Assembly: GCF_025751495.1 (NCBI RefSeq)
Contig: NZ_JAOWKZ010000003.1
Span: forward strand, 806,001-870,000
DNA length: 64,000 nucleotides
Origin: Albidovulum litorale
GTDB taxonomy: Bacteria; Pseudomonadota; Alphaproteobacteria; Rhodobacterales; Rhodobacteraceae
Direction of reading: 5' to 3'
Both the position numbers and the translations under genes were made by a program. The notes under the pieces are model-generated. The model saw nothing but the letters and a program-made list of their open reading frames with translations, made no database searches and was not told the origin of the DNA. This document shows, piece after piece, positions 1 through 8,173 of the stretch (the first letter of the stretch is position 1; the number at the start of each line of letters is the position of its first letter).

Positions 1-1
1 G

Positions 2-100
2 CTCGCGGGCTGGTTCGTCGGTCAGGTTCTGAAGGCGACCGGCGGCAAGGCAAACCCGGCAGCTGTCAACGAACTGGTGGCGAAAAAGCTCGGCCTCTAA
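2..100 (+). CDS. gatB: Aspartyl/glutamyl-tRNA amidotransferase subunit B, C-terminal fragment
   Basis: Only the last 32 codons lie in the window, ending in TAA. The residues [17 protein letters not shown] followed by a short helix match the conserved C-terminal YqeY-like tail of GatB, which contacts the tRNA elbow. GatB is the kinase/tRNA-binding subunit of the GatCAB complex that amidates misacylated Glu-tRNA(Gln) or Asp-tRNA(Asn) in the cytoplasm. The start lies upstream of the window, so the catalytic cradle cannot be inspected. Identification rests on this short tail, which is nevertheless distinctive. Confidence 0.85.
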   Translation, partial: LAGWFVGQVLKATGGKANPAAVNELVAKKLGL

Positions 101-318
101 AGGTCGAAGCGGCATCGCCACCGGTTCACCACCGACATGTGAAATGCGCCAAAGCCTGACAGGCGATTTTCTGAAAACAATATGTTTTCAGCATCTTGCC
201 GATCATCTCTCAGATCAGAATGGCACCTTTCCGCCGGCGGCTTACTTCCATCATGCTTGCCCGATACCCCCGTTTCCGCTAAGGGCGGTTCCGGGAAGGC
301 AGGCGAACGAGGCTTTCG

Positions 319-702
319 ATGCAGCAATACGAATACAGGGTCATCCCCGCCCCCAACCGGGGCGAGAAGGCGCCGGGGGTCAAGACCGGACCGGACCGCT
401 TCGCCCATGCGCTCGCCTCTGTCATGAACGAGTTAGCCCGCGATGGATGGGAATATCTGCGCGCCGACACCTTGCCGTCCGAGGAACGGTCGGGCCTGAC
501 CAAGCGGACGACGGTCTATCACTCCGTCCTGGTGTTCCGCCGGGCGGTCCCACGCCTGACCGAGGAAGCGCCGCGCCGGGTTCTTACCGCCGCACAGCCG
601 CAGGGACGCGCGCCCGCGCTCACACTGGAACCGAGCGCGCGGAAAGACAGGCCTGCGGAACCGCAAACTCAGCCTGCAGGACCAGAACGCGAATCCCGCT
701 GA
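319..702 (+). CDS. DUF4177-type small protein, copy 1
   Basis: This encodes 127 aa. The N-terminal half (about residues 1-75) begins MQQYEYRVIPAP and contains ELARDGWEYLRADTLP and a terminal VLVFRR strand. This is the pattern of the small DUF4177 alpha/beta fold, in which a tyrosine-rich strand is followed by a helix with the N-x-x-G-x-x-GWE/Y signature. The C-terminal 50 residues are Pro/Arg-rich and look disordered. No signal peptide or membrane segment is seen. It follows gatB by 218 bp, and a paralogue lies 273 bp downstream. The start is chosen at the ATG preceded by a GAGG element. Function is unknown. Confidence 0.75.
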   Translation: MQQYEYRVIPAPNRGEKAPGVKTGPDRFAHALASVMNELARDGWEYLRADTLPSEERSGLTKRTTVYHSVLVFRRAVPRLTEEAPRRVLTAAQPQGRAPALTLEPSARKDRPAEPQTQPAGPERESR

Positions 703-753
703 ACTGGCCGCAATGATCACCGGCCCCTACGCGTCCGGAATCCGTCAGCAATG

Positions 754-775
754 AACAACGTGAGGAATCGTTGTT
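754..775 (+). terminator. Small stem-loop between the two DUF4177 paralogues
   Basis: The arms AACAACG and CGTTGTT form a 7-bp stem around an 8-nt loop, 50 bp after the first paralogue's stop. There is no clear U-tract, so this is at best a weak terminator. The rest of 776-975 is AT-rich, including a run of eight T followed by TATATAT, and probably holds the promoter of the second paralogue. Confidence 0.35.
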
Positions 776-975
776 TACAACCGCAAAACAACGCGAAATT
801 CAGCCGGCGCATCACGCAATCCGATTTTTTTTGAATATATATCAATTACTTATTCAGAACTCTGGAATCGCGCCGCCCCAAACGCGGCACCAATCCGACA
901 ACTTTTCGCCGCATTTCCTTTTCCACCGCTGCCGCGAGGGCCATAATGATCGGGTATCGGCGGTGAGAGCCAGAC

Positions 976-1335
976 ATGTATGAGTACAAATTCATTCCGA
1001 CCCCGCAGCAGGTCAAGCTCAATGGCAAGTTGAGGAATGACCGGGGTGGACTTGCGGGCACGCTTGACAGCGAGGCGACGTTCCTGTCTGCCTCTGGCTG
1101 GGAGTTCATGCGTTTTGACCGGGTGCCGGTTACCCGCCGCCGCATGCTGGTCCTCAAAGTCGCCGATGAAGAACAGGTCATGGTGTTCCGCCGTCCGGTG
1201 AACGACGTCCTGCCGGGCAACGTCCCGACCGCCCCTGCGACCCTGCCCGAAGCTCAAGCCCGCCCGCATCGCCTGTCGCGCGGTCGCAAACGCTATATCC
1301 CCGAACGACTGATGGTTCCCGGTCCGGACGCGTGA
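976..1335 (+). CDS. DUF4177-type small protein, copy 2
   Basis: This encodes 119 aa and is a clear paralogue of the protein at 319-702. The N-terminus MYEYKFIPTPQQ, the core LSASGWEFMRFDRVPV and the strand QVMVFRRPV align with copy 1 in the same order. The C-terminal tail is again basic and Pro-rich, but its sequence is unrelated. It is cytoplasmic by appearance and has no known catalytic motif. Its own AT-rich upstream region suggests separate transcription from copy 1. Function is unknown. Confidence 0.75.
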   Translation: MYEYKFIPTPQQVKLNGKLRNDRGGLAGTLDSEATFLSASGWEFMRFDRVPVTRRRMLVLKVADEEQVMVFRRPVNDVLPGNVPTAPATLPEAQARPHRLSRGRKRYIPERLMVPGPDA

Positions 1336-1518
1336 TTCCGCGCGAAACCCGGTCGTCCCGGCGGGCTGGAACCGGCAGTTTCCGGCCCTTTTGTATGTCC
1401 GGCCCGATGCGGATAGTCTCACAAACCGGTATTTTCGTGCTTCTCCCCCTTCTCTGCGCCGAGAAATAGCCTAAACTCTGGCCCCCGAGTCGAAAAAGCC
1501 AAAGTCCGAGGCCAGAGC

Positions 1519-2148
1519 ATGACCAGACCCGATCCTTTCGGTTTCGATATTTCCGCCGCCTCCGACAAGAAGAAGCGGTCAAAGGGGCGGCGTGGCATGT
1601 CAGGCGCGTTCGAGACCTCGACGCGCGCCTGTGATCACGCAGGCTGCGAAGAGGCGGGCCAGTACCGCGCCCCGAAATCGCCCGACCAGCTCGAAGATTA
1701 TTTCTGGTTCTGCAAGGAACATATCCGGGAATACAATCTGAAATGGAACTTCTTCCACGGCACCAGCGACGAGGAGTTTCAGAAGTTTCTCGACAAGGAC
1801 CGGGTCTGGGGACGCGAGACCAAGCCCTTCGCCAAGAAGGGCGACGAGGACCGCGCCTGGGCGCGGCTCGGCATCGAGGACCCGATGGAGATCCTCGGCG
1901 CCAATGCGACCCAGAATCCGGGCCGCGCCGTGGTTGGCCGCAAGCTGCCGCCCACGGAGCGTAAGGCGCTAGATATCCTTGAGGCCAAGGACAGCTGGAC
2001 CAAGATCGAGATCCGCAAGCAGTACAAGAGCCTCGTCAAGGACCTTCACCCCGACATGAACGGCGGCAACCGCGACGACGAGGAGCGCTTGCAGGAGGTC
2101 GTCTGGGCCTGGGACCAGATCAAGGACAGCCGCAACTTCCGCGATTGA
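1519..2148 (+). CDS. J-domain (DnaJ-class) co-chaperone
   Basis: This encodes 209 aa. The C-terminal 65 residues form a J-domain with the HPD motif at about residues 177-179 (LVKDLHPDMNGG), which stimulates DnaK ATPase. The N-terminal part carries a C-x4-C pair (CDHAGC) and aromatic-rich sequence found in alphaproteobacterial proteins of this type, but lacks the canonical DnaJ Gly/Phe region and zinc-finger repeats, so this is not DnaJ itself. In Rhodobacteraceae such a gene commonly sits near cobS. Here a four-gene block separates them. The start ATG follows a GAGGCC element. Confidence 0.85.
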   Translation: MTRPDPFGFDISAASDKKKRSKGRRGMSGAFETSTRACDHAGCEEAGQYRAPKSPDQLEDYFWFCKEHIREYNLKWNFFHGTSDEEFQKFLDKDRVWGRETKPFAKKGDEDRAWARLGIEDPMEILGANATQNPGRAVVGRKLPPTERKALDILEAKDSWTKIEIRKQYKSLVKDLHPDMNGGNRDDEERLQEVVWAWDQIKDSRNFRD

Positions 2149-2150
2149 CC

Positions 2151-2345
2151 TCAGCCCTCCTTGATAAGTTCACCAATAAACTTGCGATCCTCGTCGCTCC
2201 ATGCAGAAGGATCCTCACCGTGGGCAATCCGTGCATGGGTTTCCAAGAGCTGCCAAACCTCCGCCTCGGTCGCGGCGGTCACCTTGCCGGGGCAGTCCTC
2301 CATTCCTTCGTAATCCGCACAGGCATAACTGTAGGTCTTGGCCAT
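2151..2345 (-). CDS. DUF1059 domain small protein
   Basis: This encodes 64 aa beginning MAKTYSYACADYEGMEDCPG. The two cysteines and the later THARIAHGE segment are the hallmark of DUF1059, a short alpha/beta fold. The start was chosen at the ATG at 2345 because a strong AAGGAG sits just upstream, in preference to a longer in-frame extension that would overlap the GFA gene. Its stop lies 2 bp from the convergent J-domain gene. It probably shares a transcript with the GFA gene upstream on the same strand. Function is unknown. Confidence 0.8.
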   Translation of the reverse strand: MAKTYSYACADYEGMEDCPGKVTAATEAEVWQLLETHARIAHGEDPSAWSDEDRKFIGELIKEG

Positions 2346-2380
2346 GATAGGCTCCTTACTTACTCGGGTTCGAATGGGTA

Positions 2381-2779
2381 TCAGGGGAACTTCGAAAACG
2401 CTTTCAAAGCGTCGTCGAGCGCGACCCACGGCTGCTTGTGGTCAAGGTAAACATTCGAGGTCGGCGCCGCAGCAGCGGGGTCATCGAGCGTCGCAGTCAT
2501 TACCGCGATATCGGTCCACGCTTCGCCTCCATAGGTAAGGGAAGTACCGCACTTTCTGCAGAACCCGCGCTCCACTCCGGGCGAAGACCGGTAGATCGCA
2601 AGCTTGCCATTGGTGACGGAAAAGTTTTCCGGCGCGACCGCGGAATAGGTGGCGAACCCCGCCCCGACGGCGCGCTGGCACGACCGGCAATGGCAATGGG
2701 CGGAATACGTAAAAGCTCCGCTTAGCCGGTAGCGCACCGCTCCACACATACAGCCCCCGTCGTGTACCTCGATCGCCAT
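2381..2779 (-). CDS. GFA/CENP-V family zinc protein
   Basis: This encodes about 132 aa. Zinc-binding motifs appear in family order: CMCGAVRY near the N-terminus, HCHCRSCQRAVGAGF in the middle and FCRKCGTSL near residue 85. These define the GFA fold (glutathione-dependent formaldehyde-activating enzyme-like), although most family members have no proven formaldehyde activity. The ATG at 2779 follows GGGGGTGATC, close to a full anti-SD match. An in-frame GTG 24 bp upstream is an alternative start. A LysR gene is divergent, with about 97 bp between starts, and might regulate it. Confidence 0.85.
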   Translation of the reverse strand: MAIEVHDGGCMCGAVRYRLSGAFTYSAHCHCRSCQRAVGAGFATYSAVAPENFSVTNGKLAIYRSSPGVERGFCRKCGTSLTYGGEAWTDIAVMTATLDDPAAAAPTSNVYLDHKQPWVALDDALKAFSKFP

Positions 2780-2876
2780 GATCACCCCCAGTTCCCTCTT
2801 CACGCCCGTGAGTTTTCCAGACCAGCAGGAAGAAAGCGATTAAGTAATTTTCGATATCTGTTAGAATATCTGACAG

Positions 2877-3767
2877 ATGAAGTGGACCGACATACCCCCT
2901 TTGAACAGCTTGCGCGCCTTTCTCGCGCTGGCCGAGAACGACAGCTACGCCGCCGCCGGACGTGCGCTGAACGTCTCGCACGGGGCGGTGATGCAGCAGG
3001 TTCGCGCACTTGAGAACCGACTTGGCGTGGCGCTTGTCGAACGCAGCGGCCGGGGCGTGATCCTGACCCCACAGGGTCAAACACTGGCGCGGGATCTGGC
3101 GGACGGGTTCGCGATAATCGAGCTTGGCATCGGTCATCTTACGGGTGACGAGGGTCGACGCCCGGTAAAGGTGTCGATGTCTCCGGCATTCGCCATCAGC
3201 TGGATGATGCCCCGTCTCCCCGACTTCAAGCGCCGTCATCCGGACATTGCGCTCACGCTGATGCCGACTTCCGAAATTCTCGAACTCCACCCGGGAGGCG
3301 TCGAGATCGCAGTGCGATACACGGATCGCCAAAACCTTCCCGACCTCGCCGATATCGACGTGCTGCTCCTCGCCGACATGGTCGCGGTCTGCACGCCTGG
3401 CATAGTTGGAGAACTCGAAATCACCCGAGCCAGCCAGCTGGCCGACCTGCCCTGGCTCGAAGAGCTGGGCACTGACGAGGCCATGGATTGGTTTCTGCGT
3501 AAGGCGGGTGAAACTGCCAAACCACCCGTGGCATCGCAAATGCCGGGCAACCTGATCATGGAAGCCGTGCGGCGCGGAGATGGCGTCACATATACCGCAC
3601 GACCATTCGTCGAGGCTGAGATACGCGCTGGCACTCTCGTCGAGTTCTTCCCCGACCCACATTTCGGCGTCTATTTCCTGGAGACCGTTCCAGAACCGAA
3701 CCGCGCACCGGTCCGAACATTCCTGCGCTGGCTTCGTCGACAGGCTGGCCCGGTCAGGCCGGTTTGA
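2877..3767 (+). CDS. LysR family transcriptional regulator
   Basis: This encodes 296 aa. The N-terminal winged helix-turn-helix (about residues 8-67, SLRAFLALAENDSYAAAGRALNVS split over two helices, then QVRALENRLG) resembles the GcvA-type subgroup. It is followed by a periplasmic-binding-fold effector domain (residues 95-290). It is divergent from the GFA gene, and the short AT-rich gap likely carries the shared operator. Its 3' end overlaps that of convergent msrB by 14 bp. The effector cannot be predicted from sequence. Confidence 0.9.
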   Translation: MKWTDIPPLNSLRAFLALAENDSYAAAGRALNVSHGAVMQQVRALENRLGVALVERSGRGVILTPQGQTLARDLADGFAIIELGIGHLTGDEGRRPVKVSMSPAFAISWMMPRLPDFKRRHPDIALTLMPTSEILELHPGGVEIAVRYTDRQNLPDLADIDVLLLADMVAVCTPGIVGELEITRASQLADLPWLEELGTDEAMDWFLRKAGETAKPPVASQMPGNLIMEAVRRGDGVTYTARPFVEAEIRAGTLVEFFPDPHFGVYFLETVPEPNRAPVRTFLRWLRRQAGPVRPV

Positions 3768-4230
3768 ACACCATCGCCAGACCATTCATGCAATAGCGCT
3801 TTCCGGTCGGCTTCGCCCCGTCATTGAACACATGGCCCAGATGCCCGCCACAGCGACGGCAGTGAACCTCGGTCCGCTTGCCGAGGATGCCCCAGTCGGG
3901 CTTGGTGCCAACTGCATCCGGTAAAGGCTCCCAGAAACTCGGCCAGCCGGTGCCGCTGTCATACTTGGCCTTGGAGGAGTAAAGCGGCAGGTCACAGCCG
4001 GCGCAGTGATAGGTGCCCGCACGCTGTTCCTTGTCCAGAGGGCTCGAGAACGCGCGCTCGGTCCCCTCTTCCCGCAGGACCCAGTATTGCGCCTTGGTCA
4101 GGATCTTGCGCCATTCCGCGTCGGTCTTCGACACCTCGAAGCTTTCGGCTGCGGTCATCCGCTTCGCCCCCGCCATCACGGCGAGCGCCCCAAAGCTCAA
4201 AGCCAGCATGGCCCTGCGTGTCACCATCAT
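3754..4230 (-). CDS. msrB: Peptide-methionine (R)-S-oxide reductase with Tat-type signal
   Basis: This encodes 158 aa. Zinc ligands appear as CAGC (76-79) and CRRC (124-127), with the catalytic cysteine in RYCMNG at 147. MsrB reduces the R-epimer of methionine sulfoxide using thioredoxin-type donors. The N-terminus (VTRRAMLALSFGALAVMAGA) has a twin-arginine followed by a hydrophobic stretch, suggesting Tat export or membrane anchoring and hence periplasmic protein repair. Two adjacent ATGs (4230, 4227) follow a GGAG element. It converges on the LysR gene. Confidence 0.93.
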   Translation of the reverse strand: MMVTRRAMLALSFGALAVMAGAKRMTAAESFEVSKTDAEWRKILTKAQYWVLREEGTERAFSSPLDKEQRAGTYHCAGCDLPLYSSKAKYDSGTGWPSFWEPLPDAVGTKPDWGILGKRTEVHCRRCGGHLGHVFNDGAKPTGKRYCMNGLAMVFKPA

Positions 4231-4464
4231 TCCACTCCATCTCTCATCGCGGGCATGAACGACCTGACTATGCCCTGAACGAAGGCCGTACTGCGGTAAA
4301 AGATAGCCCCGACCGGATAGCAATCGCGTGATCACGTCCCCCGCTGGCCCTAAATAATGTCGGAAACTGGCCGCGCGACTTCGCCCCCTACCCTTGCACC
4401 CCCCGCCGTTATGCTCCATCAAAGCGCGGTGGCGCCCGGGGCCCGTCCGGGGCGCGTTTTGGAC

Positions 4465-5451
4465 ATGGGCAGGACGATGCTGGATACGACCGCGAAACCC
4501 ACCGAGGAAATCTCCGTCCGCGAGGTTTTCGGGATCGACACCGAGATGAAGGTCAAGGGCTTCGCCGACCGTTCCGACCGCGTGCCGGAGATCGACCCGA
4601 CCTACAAGTTCGACCCGGACACCACCTTGGCCATCCTCGCTGGCTTTGCCTATAACCGCCGGGTGATGATCCAGGGCTATCACGGCACCGGCAAATCGAC
4701 CCATATCGAACAGGTCGCCGCGCATCTGAACTGGCCCTGTGTGCGCGTCAACCTCGACAGCCATATCAGCCGGATCGACCTGATCGGCAAGGACGCGATC
4801 AAGCTGCGCGACGGCAAGCAGGTGACCGAGTTCCACGAGGGCATCCTGCCCTGGGCGCTTCGCAACCCGGTCGCCATCGTCTTTGACGAATACGATGCGG
4901 GGCGGGCCGACGTGATGTTCGTCATCCAGCGGGTGCTGGAGCATGACGGCAAGCTGACGCTGCTTGATCAGAACGAGATCATCACACCCAACCCGTCGTT
5001 CCGCCTTTTCGCCACCGCGAACACCGTGGGTCTGGGCGATACGACCGGCCTTTACCACGGTGTCCAGCAGATCAACCAGGCGCAGATGGACCGCTGGTCG
5101 CTTGTGGCCACGCTGAACTACCTCAGCCACGATGCCGAGGCAGCGATCGTTCTGGCTAAGAACCCGCATTACAACACCGAAAAGGGCCGCAAGCAGATCG
5201 GTCAGATGGTGACGGTCGCCGACATGACCCGCACCGCCTTCATGAACGGCGATCTTTCGACCGTCATGTCGCCCCGGACCGTGATCAACTGGGCCCAGAA
5301 CGCCGAGATCTTCCGCAATCTCGGCTATGCGTTCCGGCTGACCTTCCTCAACAAATGCGACGAGCTGGAGCGGCAGACGGTCGCCGAGTTCTACCAGCGC
5401 TGCTTTGACGAGGAACTGCCGGAGAGCGCTGCGAGCCAGAGCATCCGGTGA
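4465..5451 (+). CDS. cobS: Aerobic cobaltochelatase subunit CobS
   Basis: This is an AAA+ ATPase of the MoxR/CobS type. Walker [10 protein letters not shown] lies at about residues 71-79 and Walker [11 protein letters not shown] near 139. With CobT it drives CobN to insert Co2+ into hydrogenobyrinic acid a,c-diamide in aerobic B12 synthesis. The highly conserved N-terminus ([21 protein letters not shown] split by family variation) begins just after the chosen start. ATGs at 4465 and 4477 are both possible, and an ATG at 4357 would add 36 atypical residues. cobT follows after an 85-bp hairpin-bearing gap. cobN is not in the window. Confidence 0.95.
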   Translation: MGRTMLDTTAKPTEEISVREVFGIDTEMKVKGFADRSDRVPEIDPTYKFDPDTTLAILAGFAYNRRVMIQGYHGTGKSTHIEQVAAHLNWPCVRVNLDSHISRIDLIGKDAIKLRDGKQVTEFHEGILPWALRNPVAIVFDEYDAGRADVMFVIQRVLEHDGKLTLLDQNEIITPNPSFRLFATANTVGLGDTTGLYHGVQQINQAQMDRWSLVATLNYLSHDAEAAIVLAKNPHYNTEKGRKQIGQMVTVADMTRTAFMNGDLSTVMSPRTVINWAQNAEIFRNLGYAFRLTFLNKCDELERQTVAEFYQRCFDEELPESAASQSIR

Positions 5452-5461
5452 TGAAACGCGC

Positions 5462-5510
5462 GCAAATTCCTTTGATAGGAATTTGCCAAAAGTCTTTGAA
5501 AGACTTTTGG
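5462..5510 (+). repeat. Paired perfect hairpins between cobS and cobT
   Basis: Two back-to-back palindromes share one base. The first has arms GCAAATTCCT and AGGAATTTGC with a 5-nt loop (5462-5486). The second has arms CCAAAAGTCTT and AAGACTTTTGG with a 3-nt loop (5486-5510). Both are AT-rich in a GC-rich context and have no T-tract, so a simple intrinsic terminator is unlikely. They may be a REP-like element or an mRNA processing/stability element setting the CobS:CobT ratio. Confidence 0.75.
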
Positions 5511-5536
5511 TCAGCGCAGACTGCTAGGTGCGGCAC

Positions 5537-7405
5537 ATGACCCAACGCTCCGACAACCCCGCCGATCCGTTCAAGAAGGCGCTCGCCGAGGCCACCAAGA
5601 CCATGGCCGACGATCCGGACCTGACGGTCTCCTACTCCGTCGATCCGCCGGGCATGGCGGGCGAGAATATGCGCCTGCCGCAGGTCTCGCGCCGGATGAC
5701 GCGGGATGAGGTGCTGATCGCGCGCGGCACGGCCGATGCCTTCGCGCTCCGCCACCGCTATCACAACCCCAAGACCGCCGCGAAATACCTGCCGCAGGGC
5801 CAGATGGCGCGCGACCTTTATGAGGCGATGGAAACCGCACGCTGCGAAGCCGTGGGCGCCCGCGACATGCCGGGCACCTTGGGCAATATCGACGCCAAGA
5901 TCGGGGCCGAGGCCGCCAAGCGCGGTTACGACCAGATCCGCGCCGCGCAGGACGCGCCGCTCACACAGGCCGCGGGGTACCTCGTCCGCCACCTTGCCAC
6001 GGGCCGCGACATGCCCGGCGGGGCGCAGAACGTGATGGAGCTCTGGCGGCCCTTCATCGAGGAACAGGCCGGCGGCACGCTCGACCATGTGGGCGACGTT
6101 CTGGCCGATCAGGCCGCCTTCGCCCGCCTTGCCCGGCAGGTGATCAAGGATCTCGGCTACGGCGACCAGCTGGGCGACGATCCGGATCTGGAGGACGAAG
6201 CAGAGGGCGACGAGGCGCAGGAGGAAGAGCAGGAGACGCCGGAAAGCGAAGAGGGCGACGATCAGTCCGAGGAATCGGAGGCAAGCCCCGAGCAGAGCCA
6301 GGAAGATCAGGACGACCAGTCCCAGGCCGAAGTCTCGATGGACGAGATGGCCGAGATGGAGGATGGCGACGAGGCCGAGATGCCCGAGGGCGAGGCACCG
6401 CTGGAGCCGCCGCCCCCTGCCCCCTATTCGGACGCCGACCCGAACTATGCCGTCTATACCACAGATTTCGATGAGGAAATCAAAGCCGAGGAGCTGGCCG
6501 AACCCGCCGAGCTGGAGCGCCTTCGCGCCTATCTCGATCAGCAACTCGAACCCTTGAAAGGCGCCGTGTCGCGGCTGGCCAACAAGCTTCAGCGCCGCCT
6601 GCAGGCACAGCAGAACCGGTCGTGGGAGTTCGATCTTGAGGAAGGTATACTCGATGCGGGCCGTCTGGCACGCGTCGTCGCCAACCCGACGACCCCCCTC
6701 AGCTTCAAGGTCGAGAAGGACACCGAGTTCCGCGACACCTGTGTGACGCTGCTTCTGGACAATTCCGGGTCCATGCGCGGCCGCCCGATCTCGATCGCCG
6801 CGATCTGCGCCGATGTTCTGGCCCGTACCCTCGAACGCTGTCAGGTCAAGGTGGAGATCCTCGGCTTCACCACCCGCGCCTGGAAGGGCGGTCAGGCACG
6901 TGAACGCTGGCTGGCGGCGGGGCGCGAACAGCAGCCCGGGCGGCTGAACGACCTGCGCCACATCATCTACAAGGGCGCCGATGCACCATGGCGCCGCGCC
7001 CGGCCCAATCTGGGGCTGATGATGAAGGAGGGGCTCCTGAAAGAGAACATCGACGGCGAGGCGTTGGAATGGGCGCATCGGCGGATGATCGGTCGGCCCG
7101 AACAGCGAAAGATCCTGATGGTGATTTCGGATGGCGCACCGGTCGACGACTCAACTCTGTCCGTCAACCCCGCGAATTATCTCGAAAAACATCTCCGCGA
7201 CGTAATCGCGATGGTGGAACGGCGCAAGGCGGTGGAACTGATCGCCATCGGCATCGGCCATGACGTGACACGCTATTACCAGCGCGCAGTCACGATCACC
7301 GATGTGGAGCAGCTGGCCGGTGCGATGACGGAACAGCTTGCCAGCCTGTTCGACAGCGATCCGCGGGCTCGCGCCCGGGTCATGGGGATGCGCAAGGCCG
7401 GGTGA
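5537..7405 (+). CDS. cobT: Aerobic cobaltochelatase subunit CobT
   Basis: This encodes about 622 aa. The N-terminal domain (residues 1-215) is followed by a very acidic Glu/Asp/Gln-rich linker (about 215-300) and a C-terminal von Willebrand A domain with MIDAS motif DNSGSMRG starting near residue 408. CobT forms the second ring of the CobST chaperone-like complex and couples ATP hydrolysis to CobN. The ATG at 5537 is preferred over a GTG nine bases upstream. An AGG lies 8 nt before it. The order and spacing with cobS support one transcript, subject to the intervening hairpins. Confidence 0.95.
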   Translation: MTQRSDNPADPFKKALAEATKTMADDPDLTVSYSVDPPGMAGENMRLPQVSRRMTRDEVLIARGTADAFALRHRYHNPKTAAKYLPQGQMARDLYEAMETARCEAVGARDMPGTLGNIDAKIGAEAAKRGYDQIRAAQDAPLTQAAGYLVRHLATGRDMPGGAQNVMELWRPFIEEQAGGTLDHVGDVLADQAAFARLARQVIKDLGYGDQLGDDPDLEDEAEGDEAQEEEQETPESEEGDDQSEESEASPEQSQEDQDDQSQAEVSMDEMAEMEDGDEAEMPEGEAPLEPPPPAPYSDADPNYAVYTTDFDEEIKAEELAEPAELERLRAYLDQQLEPLKGAVSRLANKLQRRLQAQQNRSWEFDLEEGILDAGRLARVVANPTTPLSFKVEKDTEFRDTCVTLLLDNSGSMRGRPISIAAICADVLARTLERCQVKVEILGFTTRAWKGGQARERWLAAGREQQPGRLNDLRHIIYKGADAPWRRARPNLGLMMKEGLLKENIDGEALEWAHRRMIGRPEQRKILMVISDGAPVDDSTLSVNPANYLEKHLRDVIAMVERRKAVELIAIGIGHDVTRYYQRAVTITDVEQLAGAMTEQLASLFDSDPRARARVMGMRKAG

Positions 7406-7480
7406 GCTGACACCTGTTTACGGTTTTTCCAACATGTGGCCCTAGGATTGGTGCGAATCAACCCTTTCCGAAGCCGACCC

Positions 7481-8074
7481 ATGGTGCATCCGGCCTATAT
7501 CCTCCTGCGATGGATTGAATCCTCACTGTGTTATCTGGTGCAGTTCGCAACCGGCTTCCTGCTTCTTGCGGTCAGCCTGCTGAAGACCGATGCTGCCTTG
7601 ATCGCCCTGCGGAACGGTCCGACAACTTTGGACGGCGCGATGGCGATCGCCGACTGGCTCGGTGCGGGTCTGGCGGGGGTGATCTTCATGACCTACCACC
7701 ACTTCGAAAAGCTGCTGGCCCGCCTCCGCTACGGCCCGGGTCGGCTCATCCTCGATATGCTGATGGTCGCGATCTTCGTCCGGGTCGCGCTTTTCACGTT
7801 CCACCTCGTCCTGAGCCCGGAATCGCCCCTGAACGGACGGATCGACCACCCGTTTTTCCTGGCGACCGCCTCCGGTTGGCTGGTGATGTTCTTCGTGGCG
7901 TTCCTGTTCCCCGGTCTGGCCCATCGCCGGCTGGATCCCCTGCCGACCCTGCGCGAGGCGTGGGATGACTATCTCAGGTCACGCGATCTCAGCTATGTGC
8001 GCATCGCCATTGTCGGCTTGCTTCTGATCGGCCCGGTCGTACTCGTCATTCCCTCGCTTCAGCTTCGGTCCTGA
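7481..8074 (+). CDS. Unrecognised integral membrane protein
   Basis: This encodes 197 aa with about four hydrophobic segments: near residues 12-32, 55-72 (GLAGVIFMTY), 88-108 and 125-145, plus a C-terminal segment (IAIVGLLLIGPVVLVIP). A basic loop HHFEKLLARLRYG separates the second and third segments. I see no catalytic motif and do not recognise the family. An upstream ATG at 7436 would add 15 residues. The gene follows cobT closely on the same strand, but nothing in the sequence ties it to cobalamin synthesis. Confidence 0.65.
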   Translation: MVHPAYILLRWIESSLCYLVQFATGFLLLAVSLLKTDAALIALRNGPTTLDGAMAIADWLGAGLAGVIFMTYHHFEKLLARLRYGPGRLILDMLMVAIFVRVALFTFHLVLSPESPLNGRIDHPFFLATASGWLVMFFVAFLFPGLAHRRLDPLPTLREAWDDYLRSRDLSYVRIAIVGLLLIGPVVLVIPSLQLRS

Positions 8075-8173
8075 ACGCGCGCCTCCGCGTCCAACCCCGC
8101 TTGCCCGTCACGGCGCTGTCTTGCTAGGAAAGAGCGTTCCGGCCCCGAGGGGCAGATCCGCGACGGGGTGTCC

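Noticed and set aside
4231-4464. Cobalamin riboswitch upstream of cobS
   Set aside because: I looked for the conserved B12-box and adjoining stems in this gap and did not find them.
5348-7078. Long minus-strand open frame opposite cobS-cobT
   Set aside because: It mirrors the codon bias of cobT on the other strand and has no recognisable domain. The plus-strand genes are clear.
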